Of a stretch of 64,000 nt of DNA, positions 7,690 to 18,623 are shown piece after piece. The notes under the pieces are model-generated. The model was not told where the DNA came from and made no database searches. It saw only the letters and a list, made by a program, of their open reading frames with translations. The DNA comes from Stigmatella erecta (GTDB lineage Bacteria > Myxococcota > Myxococcia > Myxococcales > Myxococcaceae): contig NZ_FOIJ01000003.1 of the NCBI RefSeq assembly GCF_900111745.1, forward strand, positions 558,001-622,000, written 5' to 3'. Positions within the stretch are counted from its first letter, which is position 1. Each line of letters starts with the position of its first letter. Both the position numbers and the translations under genes were made by a program.

Positions 7690-7870
7690 GGGCGCGCGGA
7701 CAGAGCTCCTCTTTTCTCCAGCAGGCGCAGCATCCAATGACGCACCACCCGCAGCACTCTGCTTGCGTGGGCGGAGGCAACGGCTCGAAGCGCACACCGC
7801 CCTCTCACGGCACGAAGACGCCGTCCGGCACCAGCGAGTGAAAATGAGGCGTGACCTGCAAAGCTCTACA
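7690..7870 (-). pseudogene. IS91-family (Y2-type) transposase remnant
   Basis: Minus-strand translation gives VTPHFHSLVPDGVFVP, the highly characteristic HxHxLVPDGVF block around the metal-binding histidines of IS91-like transposases. It is followed directly by an in-frame TGA, then EGGVRFEPLPPPTQAE. After a one-base frameshift comes VLRVVRHWMLRLLEKRGAL. A stop, a frameshift and loss of both ends make it non-functional. It lies just inside the right-hand att-like repeat and no terminal inverted sequences can be made out. Confidence 0.7.
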
Positions 7871-7966
7871 CCCACTGCCTTGCCGTCACATGCACCCGCT
7901 TCACGTTGCAGAAGGGGCACACCCCTCGTCATTGGCTTGGATCGCTCTCGCCAGAAGCTCCGAGCG

Positions 7967-7992
7967 GCGGGTTCGATTCCCACCGCCTCCCA
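7967..7992 (+). repeat. tRNA/tmRNA 3'-end-like sequence, candidate attachment-site remnant (right)
   Basis: GCGGG-TTCGATT-CCCAC-CGCCTCC again resembles a T-arm plus acceptor end without any 5' half. It matches the copy at 1508 at 21 of 24 core positions. Its right edge touches the stop codon of the DUF5953-like gene. Together the two copies bracket the 6.4-kb accessory region. Confidence 0.45.
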
Positions 7993-7993
7993 C

Positions 7994-8752
7994 TCAGCCC
8001 GGAGTTACGCGCCCGCCAATCTCCGGGAAGCGCTTATACGCACGCAAGAGCGCCTCAAGATGCGCGGAGTTGTCGAGATCGAGCGGCGTCTCCGTGAGCC
8101 GAACGACCCATCCGCCCGTCGCAGTGCGCCGCGCCCGAGAGAGCAAGTCCGCATCGCGGACAGGGTCCGGGAACCTGATAGCTTGTGCAGCGGCTGCCGA
8201 CCAGTAATTCAGCCACCCTAGGTGATGGGGAATCGCTGGCGAGGGAATGTGCTGGGGGAGGTTGAGCGCTGGGAGCCCCCGGGGCGGGACATGCGGCTGA
8301 TCCATCGAGTGACGAATTTGTTTCGCCATCTCCGGAGCCACGCCGTTCGGCAACACGCGCCCCCAGAACGCGCGTGCGCCTTCCGCCACGCCTTCCAGCA
8401 CATCCGCCGCCGCCGCGATGCTGGCCGCATCCAGCGGCAGCTCTGCGTGGACTTCAAATTGTGACTGGCCGCCTGCGCTGAGGCCCGCAGGTCTTCCCCA
8501 CCCCGTCACCGTCACGGGGTAATTCTCGTCGCCGTTGCACAGCAGCGGGAATTTCCCGCGCGCGCTCGCCTCAGCGAGCCACCCATCACGTTGCGGCAAC
8601 GCGATAGGCCGTCCCGCCCGTGATAGCTCCCACTCCAAGCGCACACCGGGGAGTGCCCGTTCGATTCCGTGGGCGGCTGCGAGCGTGCGGCCGTCGTTGC
8701 TCACGAGCGCAGGCGCGTAGACGATGAGGATCAGGGAGCTCTGCTTGGTCAT
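7994..8752 (-). CDS. DUF5953-like protein, probable partner of the upstream toxin-like gene
   Basis: This 252-residue soluble protein has no signal peptide (start TKQSSLILIVYAPALV). It contains mid-protein motifs VTGWGRPAGLSAGG and HHLGWLNYWSAAAA that I associate with a Myxococcales-restricted uncharacterised family (DUF5953). The ATG at 8752 overlaps the stop of the preceding gene (ATGA), so the two are translationally coupled. Its place after a nuclease-toxin-like lipoprotein suggests an immunity or chaperone role, which is inference. The gene ends at the edge of the att-like repeat. The family name comes from memory of similar proteins. Confidence 0.6.
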   Translation of the reverse strand: MTKQSSLILIVYAPALVSNDGRTLAAAHGIERALPGVRLEWELSRAGRPIALPQRDGWLAEASARGKFPLLCNGDENYPVTVTGWGRPAGLSAGGQSQFEVHAELPLDAASIAAAADVLEGVAEGARAFWGRVLPNGVAPEMAKQIRHSMDQPHVPPRGLPALNLPQHIPSPAIPHHLGWLNYWSAAAAQAIRFPDPVRDADLLSRARRTATGGWVVRLTETPLDLDNSAHLEALLRAYKRFPEIGGRVTPG

Positions 8753-9459
8753 CGCTTGCACCCCGTAACGACAATGTTGAGGGTGAAATCCCGTTCGAGC
8801 AATGCGTCTTTGTGCTCTTGGGTGCTCACCCCAACGACGAAGCCATATCCACATGCCGTCGCGATGTCTCGCTCTTCCTGCAACAACGGCACTTGCCCCA
8901 GGATCGTCTGCCGCCGGATGAAGGCATTGTACGTGTCGAATTGATGGGTCTTGATCTCCCACAGTACACGCGTGCCGGCTTGCAGCGCATCAAAGCGCTT
9001 GCCTCCAACGAGCACGTCATTGCCGGGGTAGCGGTTCGGCGGAAACCTGTCAGCGCACGCGTTATGCGGGGCATCCTCGCCCGCGTGCGGCACCGGGATG
9101 GGCTCGCACTCAGGACTGCGCTCCGTCGTCACTGGGGCAGGCGGGGCCCTACTGTTTCCTCTGGACTTCTCTCGTGTGGGGTTCGCCTCCGGTTCCTGCG
9201 AGGCCCGAGGAGCGTCTCCGGCCCAAAGGCCCGGCTCCCGGGTGGGCGGCAACACGCGCTTGTGCGGGCTCCGCGGCAAGGGCTGTGAGCGAACCTGCCC
9301 TGGCTGCCCGCGGGTGGGGAGGCCCGTGCCGGGGACAACGGGTGGGCGCACAGGCGCCCAAGCGTAGGTCTCAGGCACCTCTTGAGAAGTGGCGCACCCA
9401 GCTACGACCACAGCAACGGCAACGGCTTGGCGGAGTGCGCTGCAAGTTCGGAAGTTCAT
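8749..9459 (-). CDS. DUF6310-like lipoprotein with PD-(D/E)XK nuclease-like C-terminus
   Basis: This 236-residue protein begins with a lipoprotein signal (VAVAVVVAGC lipobox, residues 12-21). A Pro/Arg-rich disordered linker follows. The C-terminal domain contains DVLVGGKRFDALQAG, then TRVLWEIKTHQFDTY, then RDIATACGYGFVVGV. The D...EIK arrangement is the PD-(D/E)XK core, and the segment strongly resembles restriction-endonuclease-fold toxin domains of polymorphic toxins. It may be a surface-anchored or exported nuclease, with the coupled downstream gene as partner. An alternative is a non-catalytic lipoprotein of the myxobacterial DUF6310 family. Enzyme activity is inferred only from the motif. 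Confidence 0.65.
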   Translation of the reverse strand: MNFRTCSALRQAVAVAVVVAGCATSQEVPETYAWAPVRPPVVPGTGLPTRGQPGQVRSQPLPRSPHKRVLPPTREPGLWAGDAPRASQEPEANPTREKSRGNSRAPPAPVTTERSPECEPIPVPHAGEDAPHNACADRFPPNRYPGNDVLVGGKRFDALQAGTRVLWEIKTHQFDTYNAFIRRQTILGQVPLLQEERDIATACGYGFVVGVSTQEHKDALLERDFTLNIVVTGCKR

Positions 9460-9800
9460 TCCACGTCCTTTCGGGGCACGGCGAACTGACGAAATCCATG
9501 AGGAGGGCCCGGCCCCCTGGGCCCACCCTCAACCAGCGTGGCCCCCTTTCGGCGCCCCTGCCAGCTTCCCCGTCCCAGGAGGCGAGGCACGCTGGGATGC
9601 TGGACCTGTGTTCACCGCTCCGCCTGGCGGTCGAAGCGCGGATCGTCCGGGTGCCGGGCCAGCTTGAGGGCCACCGGCGGCCCCTCTGTCTGCCCAGCCA
9701 AGCTCCTTGACGTCGGCTCCCCCCCATGAGGTTGTCCCGGCCGACCGCCTCGCACGAAAGGGCCCACACCGGCACGGCTGGTGGTATCACTGGCCCTGTC
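9460..9800. other. Divergent intergenic region between the DUF6310-like gene and ileS
   Basis: This 341-bp stretch separates two divergent genes and should hold both promoters. A TTGACG element is seen near 9707 but no convincing -10 box at the right distance. I see no T-box leader, RNA gene or repeat. Confidence 0.4.
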
Positions 9801-13541
<3,741 letters not shown>

Positions 13542-13548
13542 GCCGGCC

Positions 13549-15459
13549 TCACGGCTGGTAGTGGAGGATGGAGCCGCCCGCGCCGCCGATGCGCGGCTCC
13601 TTCCCCGCGCCCCACAGGGCGTTGAAGCGCCCGCCATAGGGCACGGTGGCGCCTGTCCAGGTCTTCCCGTCGTAGTGGTGCAGCTTGGTGAAGGCCTTGG
13701 GGATGCCCTGGATGAACTCCTCCCCCGCTTCGAGCACATAGATGTCCGAGGGCCCCGTGCCCCAGATGCCCACGAGCTCGCCCTTGGCGAAGGGCACCCA
13801 GGTCTCCCAGCGCTTGCCATCGAAGTGCCGGATGCTGCCCTGGGCGCCCACCACCCAGACATCGTCCGGCCCCGTGCCCCACACGTCCCGGAAGGCCTGC
13901 CGGGTGGGCTTCTCCCAGGAGACCACCTTCCAGGCGGTGCCCTCGTAGTGCAGGAGGGTGCCCAGCTCGCCCACGGCCCACACGTTCCGGGCGTCCGTTC
14001 CCCAGACCTGGGTCAGCGTCAGCGAGGTGGGGCTCTCGCGGACACTCCAGTCCTGGCCGTCATAATGAAGGATGCGCCCCTGCGTCCCCACGGCCCAGAT
14101 GTCCGCGGGGCCGGAGCCCCAGAGGCCCCGGAGCGTTGCCCCGCCGGGAACGTGCCGCCGGAGGGCCGCCGCCGTGCCATCGGAGCGGACAATCGTCTCC
14201 TCGTCGCCCACGGCCCAGACCTCTTCCGGGCTCGCGCCCCAGACGTCCTGCAGGGCCGCCCCCGTGCCGCTCGCCAGGGTGCTCCACTCCCCCTCGCGCC
14301 AGCGCAGCAGCATGCCCTGCTCCCCGCAGGACCAGGCCTCCGCCGCGCTCTGTTCCCAGCCGCCCAGGACGGTCTTGCTGGCTCCCTCGCGCATCGACAC
14401 CCAGCCGGTGTCCGTCTTGCGCACCACCTGGCCCGAGTCGCCCACCATCCAGAGCCCCGCCTCGCGCGAGGCCCACACGTGGGCGAGGTTCTCCGGCACG
14501 TCCAGGAAGTTCAGGGCAACGCCCTCGGGCCCAATGTGGAGGGCAGCCCCTTCCGGTCCAGCCACCCACGCTTCGTTCGCGCTCAGCGCGGCGATGCTGG
14601 TGAACCGCCGGCGCTCCTCGTGGACCACCTGCCATTCGCCCTTCTCGAAGCGGAGCACGCGCCAGATGCCCTCATCGACCTTCTCGTCCAGGGCCCACAG
14701 CACGCCCTCGGCGCCGCTCAGGCTCCAGACGCGATCGCTCGCGAAGCCCGGCTCGGGCACCCAGGCCTGGCCGTTCCAGCGCCACACGTTGCCCTCCGCG
14801 CTGATGACCCGGACATCGTCCGGCGCGAAGCCCCAGATGCCCGTGTAGTAGTGCGGCAGGGCATCCGGAGGCCGCGACCAGTCCGTGCCATTCCAGTGCA
14901 GCAGCGCCCCGCCGGAGCCCACCACCCAGATGTCCTCGGGACCGCTGCCCCAGACGGCCAGCAGCAGCTGCGTGAGCCCCGTGCCCACCGCCTGCCAGGC
15001 CTTGCCGTTCCAGCGCACCACGGCGCCCTCGCGGCCCACCGCCCAGACATCCTCCGGCCCCGTGCCGAACAGGGCCAGCAGCGACTGGTCCGTGGCCGAG
15101 CGGTGAATCTTCCAGTTCTGGCCGTCCCAGTGGGTCGCCATGCCCGGCGCCCCCACGGCCCAGACATCGTTGGGCGCGGAGGCCCACACGGCCCGGTAGT
15201 AGTGCGCGTGCGGGGTCGGGTTCTCCCAGCACCAGTTCTCGTCCAGGCAGAGAGTGGGCGCCACGGCCGGCGGCTGCTGGGACTGCTGGCAGGTGGCCCC
15301 GGGCTGAACGCACATCTGCGTCGCCTCGCAGCACGTCCACCCGTCCCCACAGGGACAGGACCGGTCGTCCAGGGACAGGGGGGCCACGCACGCGCCCAGG
15401 AGCAAGCCGAGCAGCGCGGCCAGGGAGACTTCGACACGGGGCGTCCACGCGGGGCTCAA
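13549..15459 (-). CDS. Repeat-rich lipoprotein (beta-propeller-like), last gene of the sigma/caspase operon
   Basis: This 636-residue protein starts at a TTG that overlaps the stop of the caspase gene (TTGA). A lipoprotein signal ends in the lipobox LLGAC near residue 24, followed by a Cys-rich stretch (SCPCGDGWTCCE). The rest is about 13 repeats of some 40 residues built on W-G-x-G-P-x-D-(V/I)-W-V-V-G...G...H-x-(D/N)-G-x-x-W. These resemble kelch/BNR/WD-like propeller blades and should form one or two propellers on the cell surface or in the periplasm. As the fourth gene of an overlapping operon it may be an interaction partner or target of the caspase; this is inference. Confidence 0.85.
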   Translation of the reverse strand: MSPAWTPRVEVSLAALLGLLLGACVAPLSLDDRSCPCGDGWTCCEATQMCVQPGATCQQSQQPPAVAPTLCLDENWCWENPTPHAHYYRAVWASAPNDVWAVGAPGMATHWDGQNWKIHRSATDQSLLALFGTGPEDVWAVGREGAVVRWNGKAWQAVGTGLTQLLLAVWGSGPEDIWVVGSGGALLHWNGTDWSRPPDALPHYYTGIWGFAPDDVRVISAEGNVWRWNGQAWVPEPGFASDRVWSLSGAEGVLWALDEKVDEGIWRVLRFEKGEWQVVHEERRRFTSIAALSANEAWVAGPEGAALHIGPEGVALNFLDVPENLAHVWASREAGLWMVGDSGQVVRKTDTGWVSMREGASKTVLGGWEQSAAEAWSCGEQGMLLRWREGEWSTLASGTGAALQDVWGASPEEVWAVGDEETIVRSDGTAAALRRHVPGGATLRGLWGSGPADIWAVGTQGRILHYDGQDWSVRESPTSLTLTQVWGTDARNVWAVGELGTLLHYEGTAWKVVSWEKPTRQAFRDVWGTGPDDVWVVGAQGSIRHFDGKRWETWVPFAKGELVGIWGTGPSDIYVLEAGEEFIQGIPKAFTKLHHYDGKTWTGATVPYGGRFNALWGAGKEPRIGGAGGSILHYQP

Positions 15460-16988
15460 AACCGTCCTCCCAGCTGCACCCCGGCCAGGTCCGGCCCGGC
15501 CACGGGGAGCGCCTCGGCCGGGGCCCCCGGCCACAAGAGCATTCCCAGCCCCGCCCCCGCCGCGAGGGCGCCCGCCACGTACAGGGTGGTGGAGCGGTGG
15601 TTGAGGGTGCGAATCCGCTGGTTCTGGCCCATGGCCTCGGCATGGGGCAGCGTGGCCCGGTTGCCGGAGCGGGCCTCCCGCGCGGACAGCGTCGTCCAGA
15701 GCCCTCCGCCCAGGCTCGCCCCCGCCAGCCCCAGCGCGCTCCAGCCCGCCACCCGGCGCCACGTGGGCCTCCGCCGGGAGGGCTCGGCCTCCAGGAGCAC
15801 CGGCGCCTGGAAGTCGTACGCGTCCACCGCCTGCCGGTCATACGGCAGCGAGAAGATGAGGCTGAACGCCTCGTGCTCCGCGCCGCGGTCCGCCGTCCGG
15901 GCCTGCTGCGGCGTGAGCGCGGCGAGCTGCACCACCTCCGGCATCGAGTCGATGCGGTACTCGCGGCCGTCCCCCATGCGCCGCAGGTAGAGCGGGCCGG
16001 TGCCAATGGGCCGCGCCAGCCACGTCCGCTGGCCGGAGGCATTGTGGAAGTCGGCCAGGCGCACCCCCCGGCTGTCCTCGAGCCGCAGGTGCTGGGCCTC
16101 CTGCCCATCCACCTCGATGCGGTGCTCCATCGCCTTGCCCAGCACCACCAGCCACGTCCCGTCCTTCGGCGGCCGGGCGTGGACCTGGGGGCGGAAGCGC
16201 TCGTTGGGAATGGCCGCATTCGCACGCTCCACGAAGGCGGCGATCTCCCGGTAGCTCACCCGTCCGTCGCCATCCACGTCCGCCGCGCCGTAGAGCCCCG
16301 AGCGGACCTCGTGGCTGAAGACGCCCGACTGGAAGGCCTCCCACTCGTGGCTGGCCCGCGCGCTGGAGGTCGACAGCAACAGCCCCACGCGCCCGTCTTC
16401 CGACAGCTGCGCCACCTCGCTGAACCCCTTCAGGGGCCGGCGCTGGCCGCCCGGGCCTCGCCCGTAGGCCAGGAAGTAAGAGGAGCACGCGTCCACGATG
16501 AGGTGGACCTGATCGGACTCCACGCGCTGGATGAGGCCCTTGGCCAGGTCCTCTCCGGTGAGCCGCCGGTCCTCCAGCGTCACGTAGCCCTGGCCGTTGT
16601 GCACGCTGCCGTGGCCCGCATAGATGAAGTAGACGACGGTGCCCAGGTTGCGCGCGCGCGCCTGGGCCACATCCCGCGTGAGCTGCTCCACCAGCCGCTG
16701 CCACTCGCCCCAGTTCGGCACGCTGGCTTCCGCCGCCGCCTGAGGGTGCAGCCGCTCCGTGTTCTGGTCCATGCGGGCCAGCAGGTACGTGCGCGCGCCG
16801 AGCAACCGGAACAGGTCCTGGTAGCGCGCGGCATCGTCGTCCGCGTAGCGCAGGGGAAGCTCGTCCGCGTCCACGCTCCGGTTCACCCCGACGATGAAGG
16901 CGAAGGTGGCCTGGGGGCGCTCCTCCGCCCCCGCGGCCCCCGCCACCAGCAGCACGGCAAGGCCCAGGGCCTCGCGCGTGAACCTCAC
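15456..16988 (-). CDS. Periplasmic/membrane caspase-family (C14) peptidase
   Basis: This 510-residue protein starts at a GTG overlapping the previous stop (GTGA). Residues 1-21 form a signal peptide (ALGLAVLLVAGAAGA). The caspase-fold domain begins FAFIVGVN, with the catalytic His at 126 in YFIYAGHGS and Cys at 168 in LIVDACSS, the expected dyad. A loop with DVDGDGRVSYRE (about residues 245-256) looks like an EF-hand calcium site. Two hydrophobic segments near the C-terminus (WSALGLAGASLGGGLW and LYVAGALAAGAGLGMLLW) could anchor it in the inner membrane. Its operon with a sigma factor and anti-sigma factor suggests signal-controlled proteolysis outside the cytoplasm. The substrate is unknown. 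Confidence 0.85.
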   Translation of the reverse strand: MRFTREALGLAVLLVAGAAGAEERPQATFAFIVGVNRSVDADELPLRYADDDAARYQDLFRLLGARTYLLARMDQNTERLHPQAAAEASVPNWGEWQRLVEQLTRDVAQARARNLGTVVYFIYAGHGSVHNGQGYVTLEDRRLTGEDLAKGLIQRVESDQVHLIVDACSSYFLAYGRGPGGQRRPLKGFSEVAQLSEDGRVGLLLSTSSARASHEWEAFQSGVFSHEVRSGLYGAADVDGDGRVSYREIAAFVERANAAIPNERFRPQVHARPPKDGTWLVVLGKAMEHRIEVDGQEAQHLRLEDSRGVRLADFHNASGQRTWLARPIGTGPLYLRRMGDGREYRIDSMPEVVQLAALTPQQARTADRGAEHEAFSLIFSLPYDRQAVDAYDFQAPVLLEAEPSRRRPTWRRVAGWSALGLAGASLGGGLWTTLSAREARSGNRATLPHAEAMGQNQRIRTLNHRSTTLYVAGALAAGAGLGMLLWPGAPAEALPVAGPDLAGVQLGGRF

Positions 16989-17752
16989 GGTTCCACCCGC
17001 ATGGGGAAGGAGGTGTTCTCCGCGCCCGGCAGGGGCAGCGGATCCGAAGGGGCGCGGCCCTCCATCAAGGCCTCGGCCTGCTTCACCGAGATCCGCTCGT
17101 CGGACAGCACGCCGTGGAGCACCAGCCGCTTTCCATCGAAGGTGTGCGAGATGGCCTCGGGCAGCTCGTGCAGCGCCATCCCCTCGAAGGCCTGCACTGC
17201 CAGCGGGTTCGTGTCCGGGTCGGACCAGCTCGGGTGGAACCAGTACACGTGGTTGTGCTCGTCCACCCCATAGATGAGGAGCCACTTCCGGGCGCGCGGG
17301 TTCTGATAGGCGAAGGCCAGCTCATCTCCCGGGCGAATCGCCTCGCCCACCGCTTCGGCGGCCAGGCCCGGCCGGACGCGGTAGACGCGCAGGGCCTCGG
17401 AGGAGGCCGTGGCGGCGCCTCCCCGCGCGGTGAACCCCTCCGTGTGGGCGAAGGGATCCGGCCGCGTCGCCATGACGCCCAGGACGAGCACGGCCAGCAC
17501 GCTGAACGCCGCGGCCGCGGGGGCCACCGGCAGGGGGGGCCGGACCAGTCCCAGGCCCTGCCCCAGGCGGTCCTGGTCTCCCCTGCTGGACTTCGGGTCC
17601 AGGCGCCGCAGCAGCAGGTGGCGCTCGTAGATGGACTTGCACGCGCCGCAGCCCGGCAGGTGCTCGCGCAGCGAGTGCTCTTCCCGAGGCTTCAGGCGGC
17701 GGGCAAAGTGGTTGTCGACGTGCCCGCGCATGGGGCAGCTCACGGTGTTCAT
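16985..17752 (-). CDS. Zinc-finger anti-sigma factor with DUF4384-like periplasmic domain
   Basis: This 255-residue protein begins CPMRGHVDNHFARRL and continues to HLPGCGACKSIYERH, the H-x3-C-x2-C pattern of zf-HC2 anti-sigma factors. One membrane segment follows (AAAAFSVLAVLVLGVMA, about residues 76-92). The C-terminal domain outside the cytoplasm has GDELAFAYQNPRARKWLLIYGVD and VYWFHPSW, resembling the DUF4384 domains that accompany caspase-like proteins. It would hold the neighbouring sigma factor inactive until an envelope signal arrives. Its ATG overlaps the sigma-factor stop and its stop overlaps the caspase GTG, so stoichiometric production is implied. Confidence 0.8.
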   Translation of the reverse strand: MNTVSCPMRGHVDNHFARRLKPREEHSLREHLPGCGACKSIYERHLLLRRLDPKSSRGDQDRLGQGLGLVRPPLPVAPAAAAFSVLAVLVLGVMATRPDPFAHTEGFTARGGAATASSEALRVYRVRPGLAAEAVGEAIRPGDELAFAYQNPRARKWLLIYGVDEHNHVYWFHPSWSDPDTNPLAVQAFEGMALHELPEAISHTFDGKRLVLHGVLSDERISVKQAEALMEGRAPSDPLPLPGAENTSFPMRVEP

Positions 17753-18345
17753 GGTGTGTCCCCTTCGCGCAGGAGAAAACGCTTGAGCAGCGCACGGATG
17801 CGCATCTCTTGATAGGCCAGCGTGGTCCGGTGGATGCCCAGCTCCCGGGCCGCATCTCGTTGAGGAAGTTGCCGCAGGAAGCGGACCTCGAAGACCCCGT
17901 GCCACTTGGCCGGCAGGCACTCGCGCTGGAAGCGCTCGATGAGCAGCCGCGCGTCGCTCTCCTCGGAGAACTCCCGCGTCTCGGTGGACTCCTGCATGCC
18001 GAGCCCTCCGGCCTGCTCCAGCGCGCCTTGCTCCCGCTGCTGGCGCCGCACGTAGTCGAGCGCGAGGTGGTAGGCCACCGTGGCCATCCAGGCCTTGAGG
18101 GAGCCGCCCCGGAAGCTGCGGCGCAGCTCCTCGCGGGAGATCAACCGGTAGAAGACCTCATGAATGACGGTCTCCTGGTCGGCCCCCGACAGCACCCGCC
18201 CCACGGCGCGCTGCACGGTGGGGTAGAGCTCCCGGTAACACCGCTCCAGCACCGGGCGGTTGCCGGCGTGGAACCCTGTCAGCCAGAGCTCCTCGCGTTC
18301 CGCGCCCAGGCCGGAATAGAGCGCATTGTCGGTTTCCACCCGCAC
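17749..18345 (-). CDS. ECF-type RNA polymerase sigma factor
   Basis: This 198-residue protein has a sigma-2 region (RCYRELYPTVQRAVG, then ETVIHEVFYRLI and SLKAWMATVAYHLALDYVRR) and a sigma-4 helix-turn-helix (LRQLPQRDAARELGIHRTTLAYQEMRIRALLKR). The GTG at 18345 is preceded by GGGGAGG at a suitable spacing; an in-frame ATG lies at 18411. It heads a four-gene unit in which every junction is a 4-bp stop/start overlap. It is expected to be held by the zinc-finger protein encoded next and to direct RNA polymerase to its own promoter and a small regulon. No clear promoter consensus was identified upstream. Confidence 0.8.
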   Translation of the reverse strand: MRVETDNALYSGLGAEREELWLTGFHAGNRPVLERCYRELYPTVQRAVGRVLSGADQETVIHEVFYRLISREELRRSFRGGSLKAWMATVAYHLALDYVRRQQREQGALEQAGGLGMQESTETREFSEESDARLLIERFQRECLPAKWHGVFEVRFLRQLPQRDAARELGIHRTTLAYQEMRIRALLKRFLLREGDTP

Positions 18346-18623
18346 GCCCACGCCTCCCCATGTTGCTTGCAAGGTGGGATTTAGGGGCGGCCCTCCGCAC
18401 GGCAACCCCACCCCTCCCCTCTTCCGGGAAAAAGGTGTTCAGCGCCGGACGCGAAGCGGCTGGCACGAAAAAGAAAAAAAGATTCGTCCAGGTTTCCCTA
18501 CCCGAGCGCTTCACCCCTGAAAGCCAAGCAAGGCAACCTCAGTGGGGGACATCGGTGAGAACGGCGGCGGCGGTGGGTGGGGCGGAGATGGGGCGGGGGT
18601 GGGGCGGGCGGAGCCAGGAGCGC

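Noticed and set aside
7850-7995. Complete serine tRNA or tmRNA gene at the right repeat
   Set aside because: The T-arm and acceptor 3' strand are present, but no D-arm, anticodon arm or 5' acceptor strand can be placed upstream.
9460-9800. T-box riboswitch leader of ileS
   Set aside because: No AGGGTGGNACCGCG-type T-box sequence or specifier hairpin is seen.
13561-15990. 809-codon plus-strand open frame opposite the propeller lipoprotein and caspase genes
   Set aside because: Antisense shadow crossing two real genes. It has repeated Pro/His/Arg-rich nonsense sequence and no start signals.
15456-18345. Bacterial gasdermin-caspase defence module
   Set aside because: The caspase has a signal peptide and no small gasdermin-like gene is adjacent; neighbours are a sigma and an anti-sigma factor.
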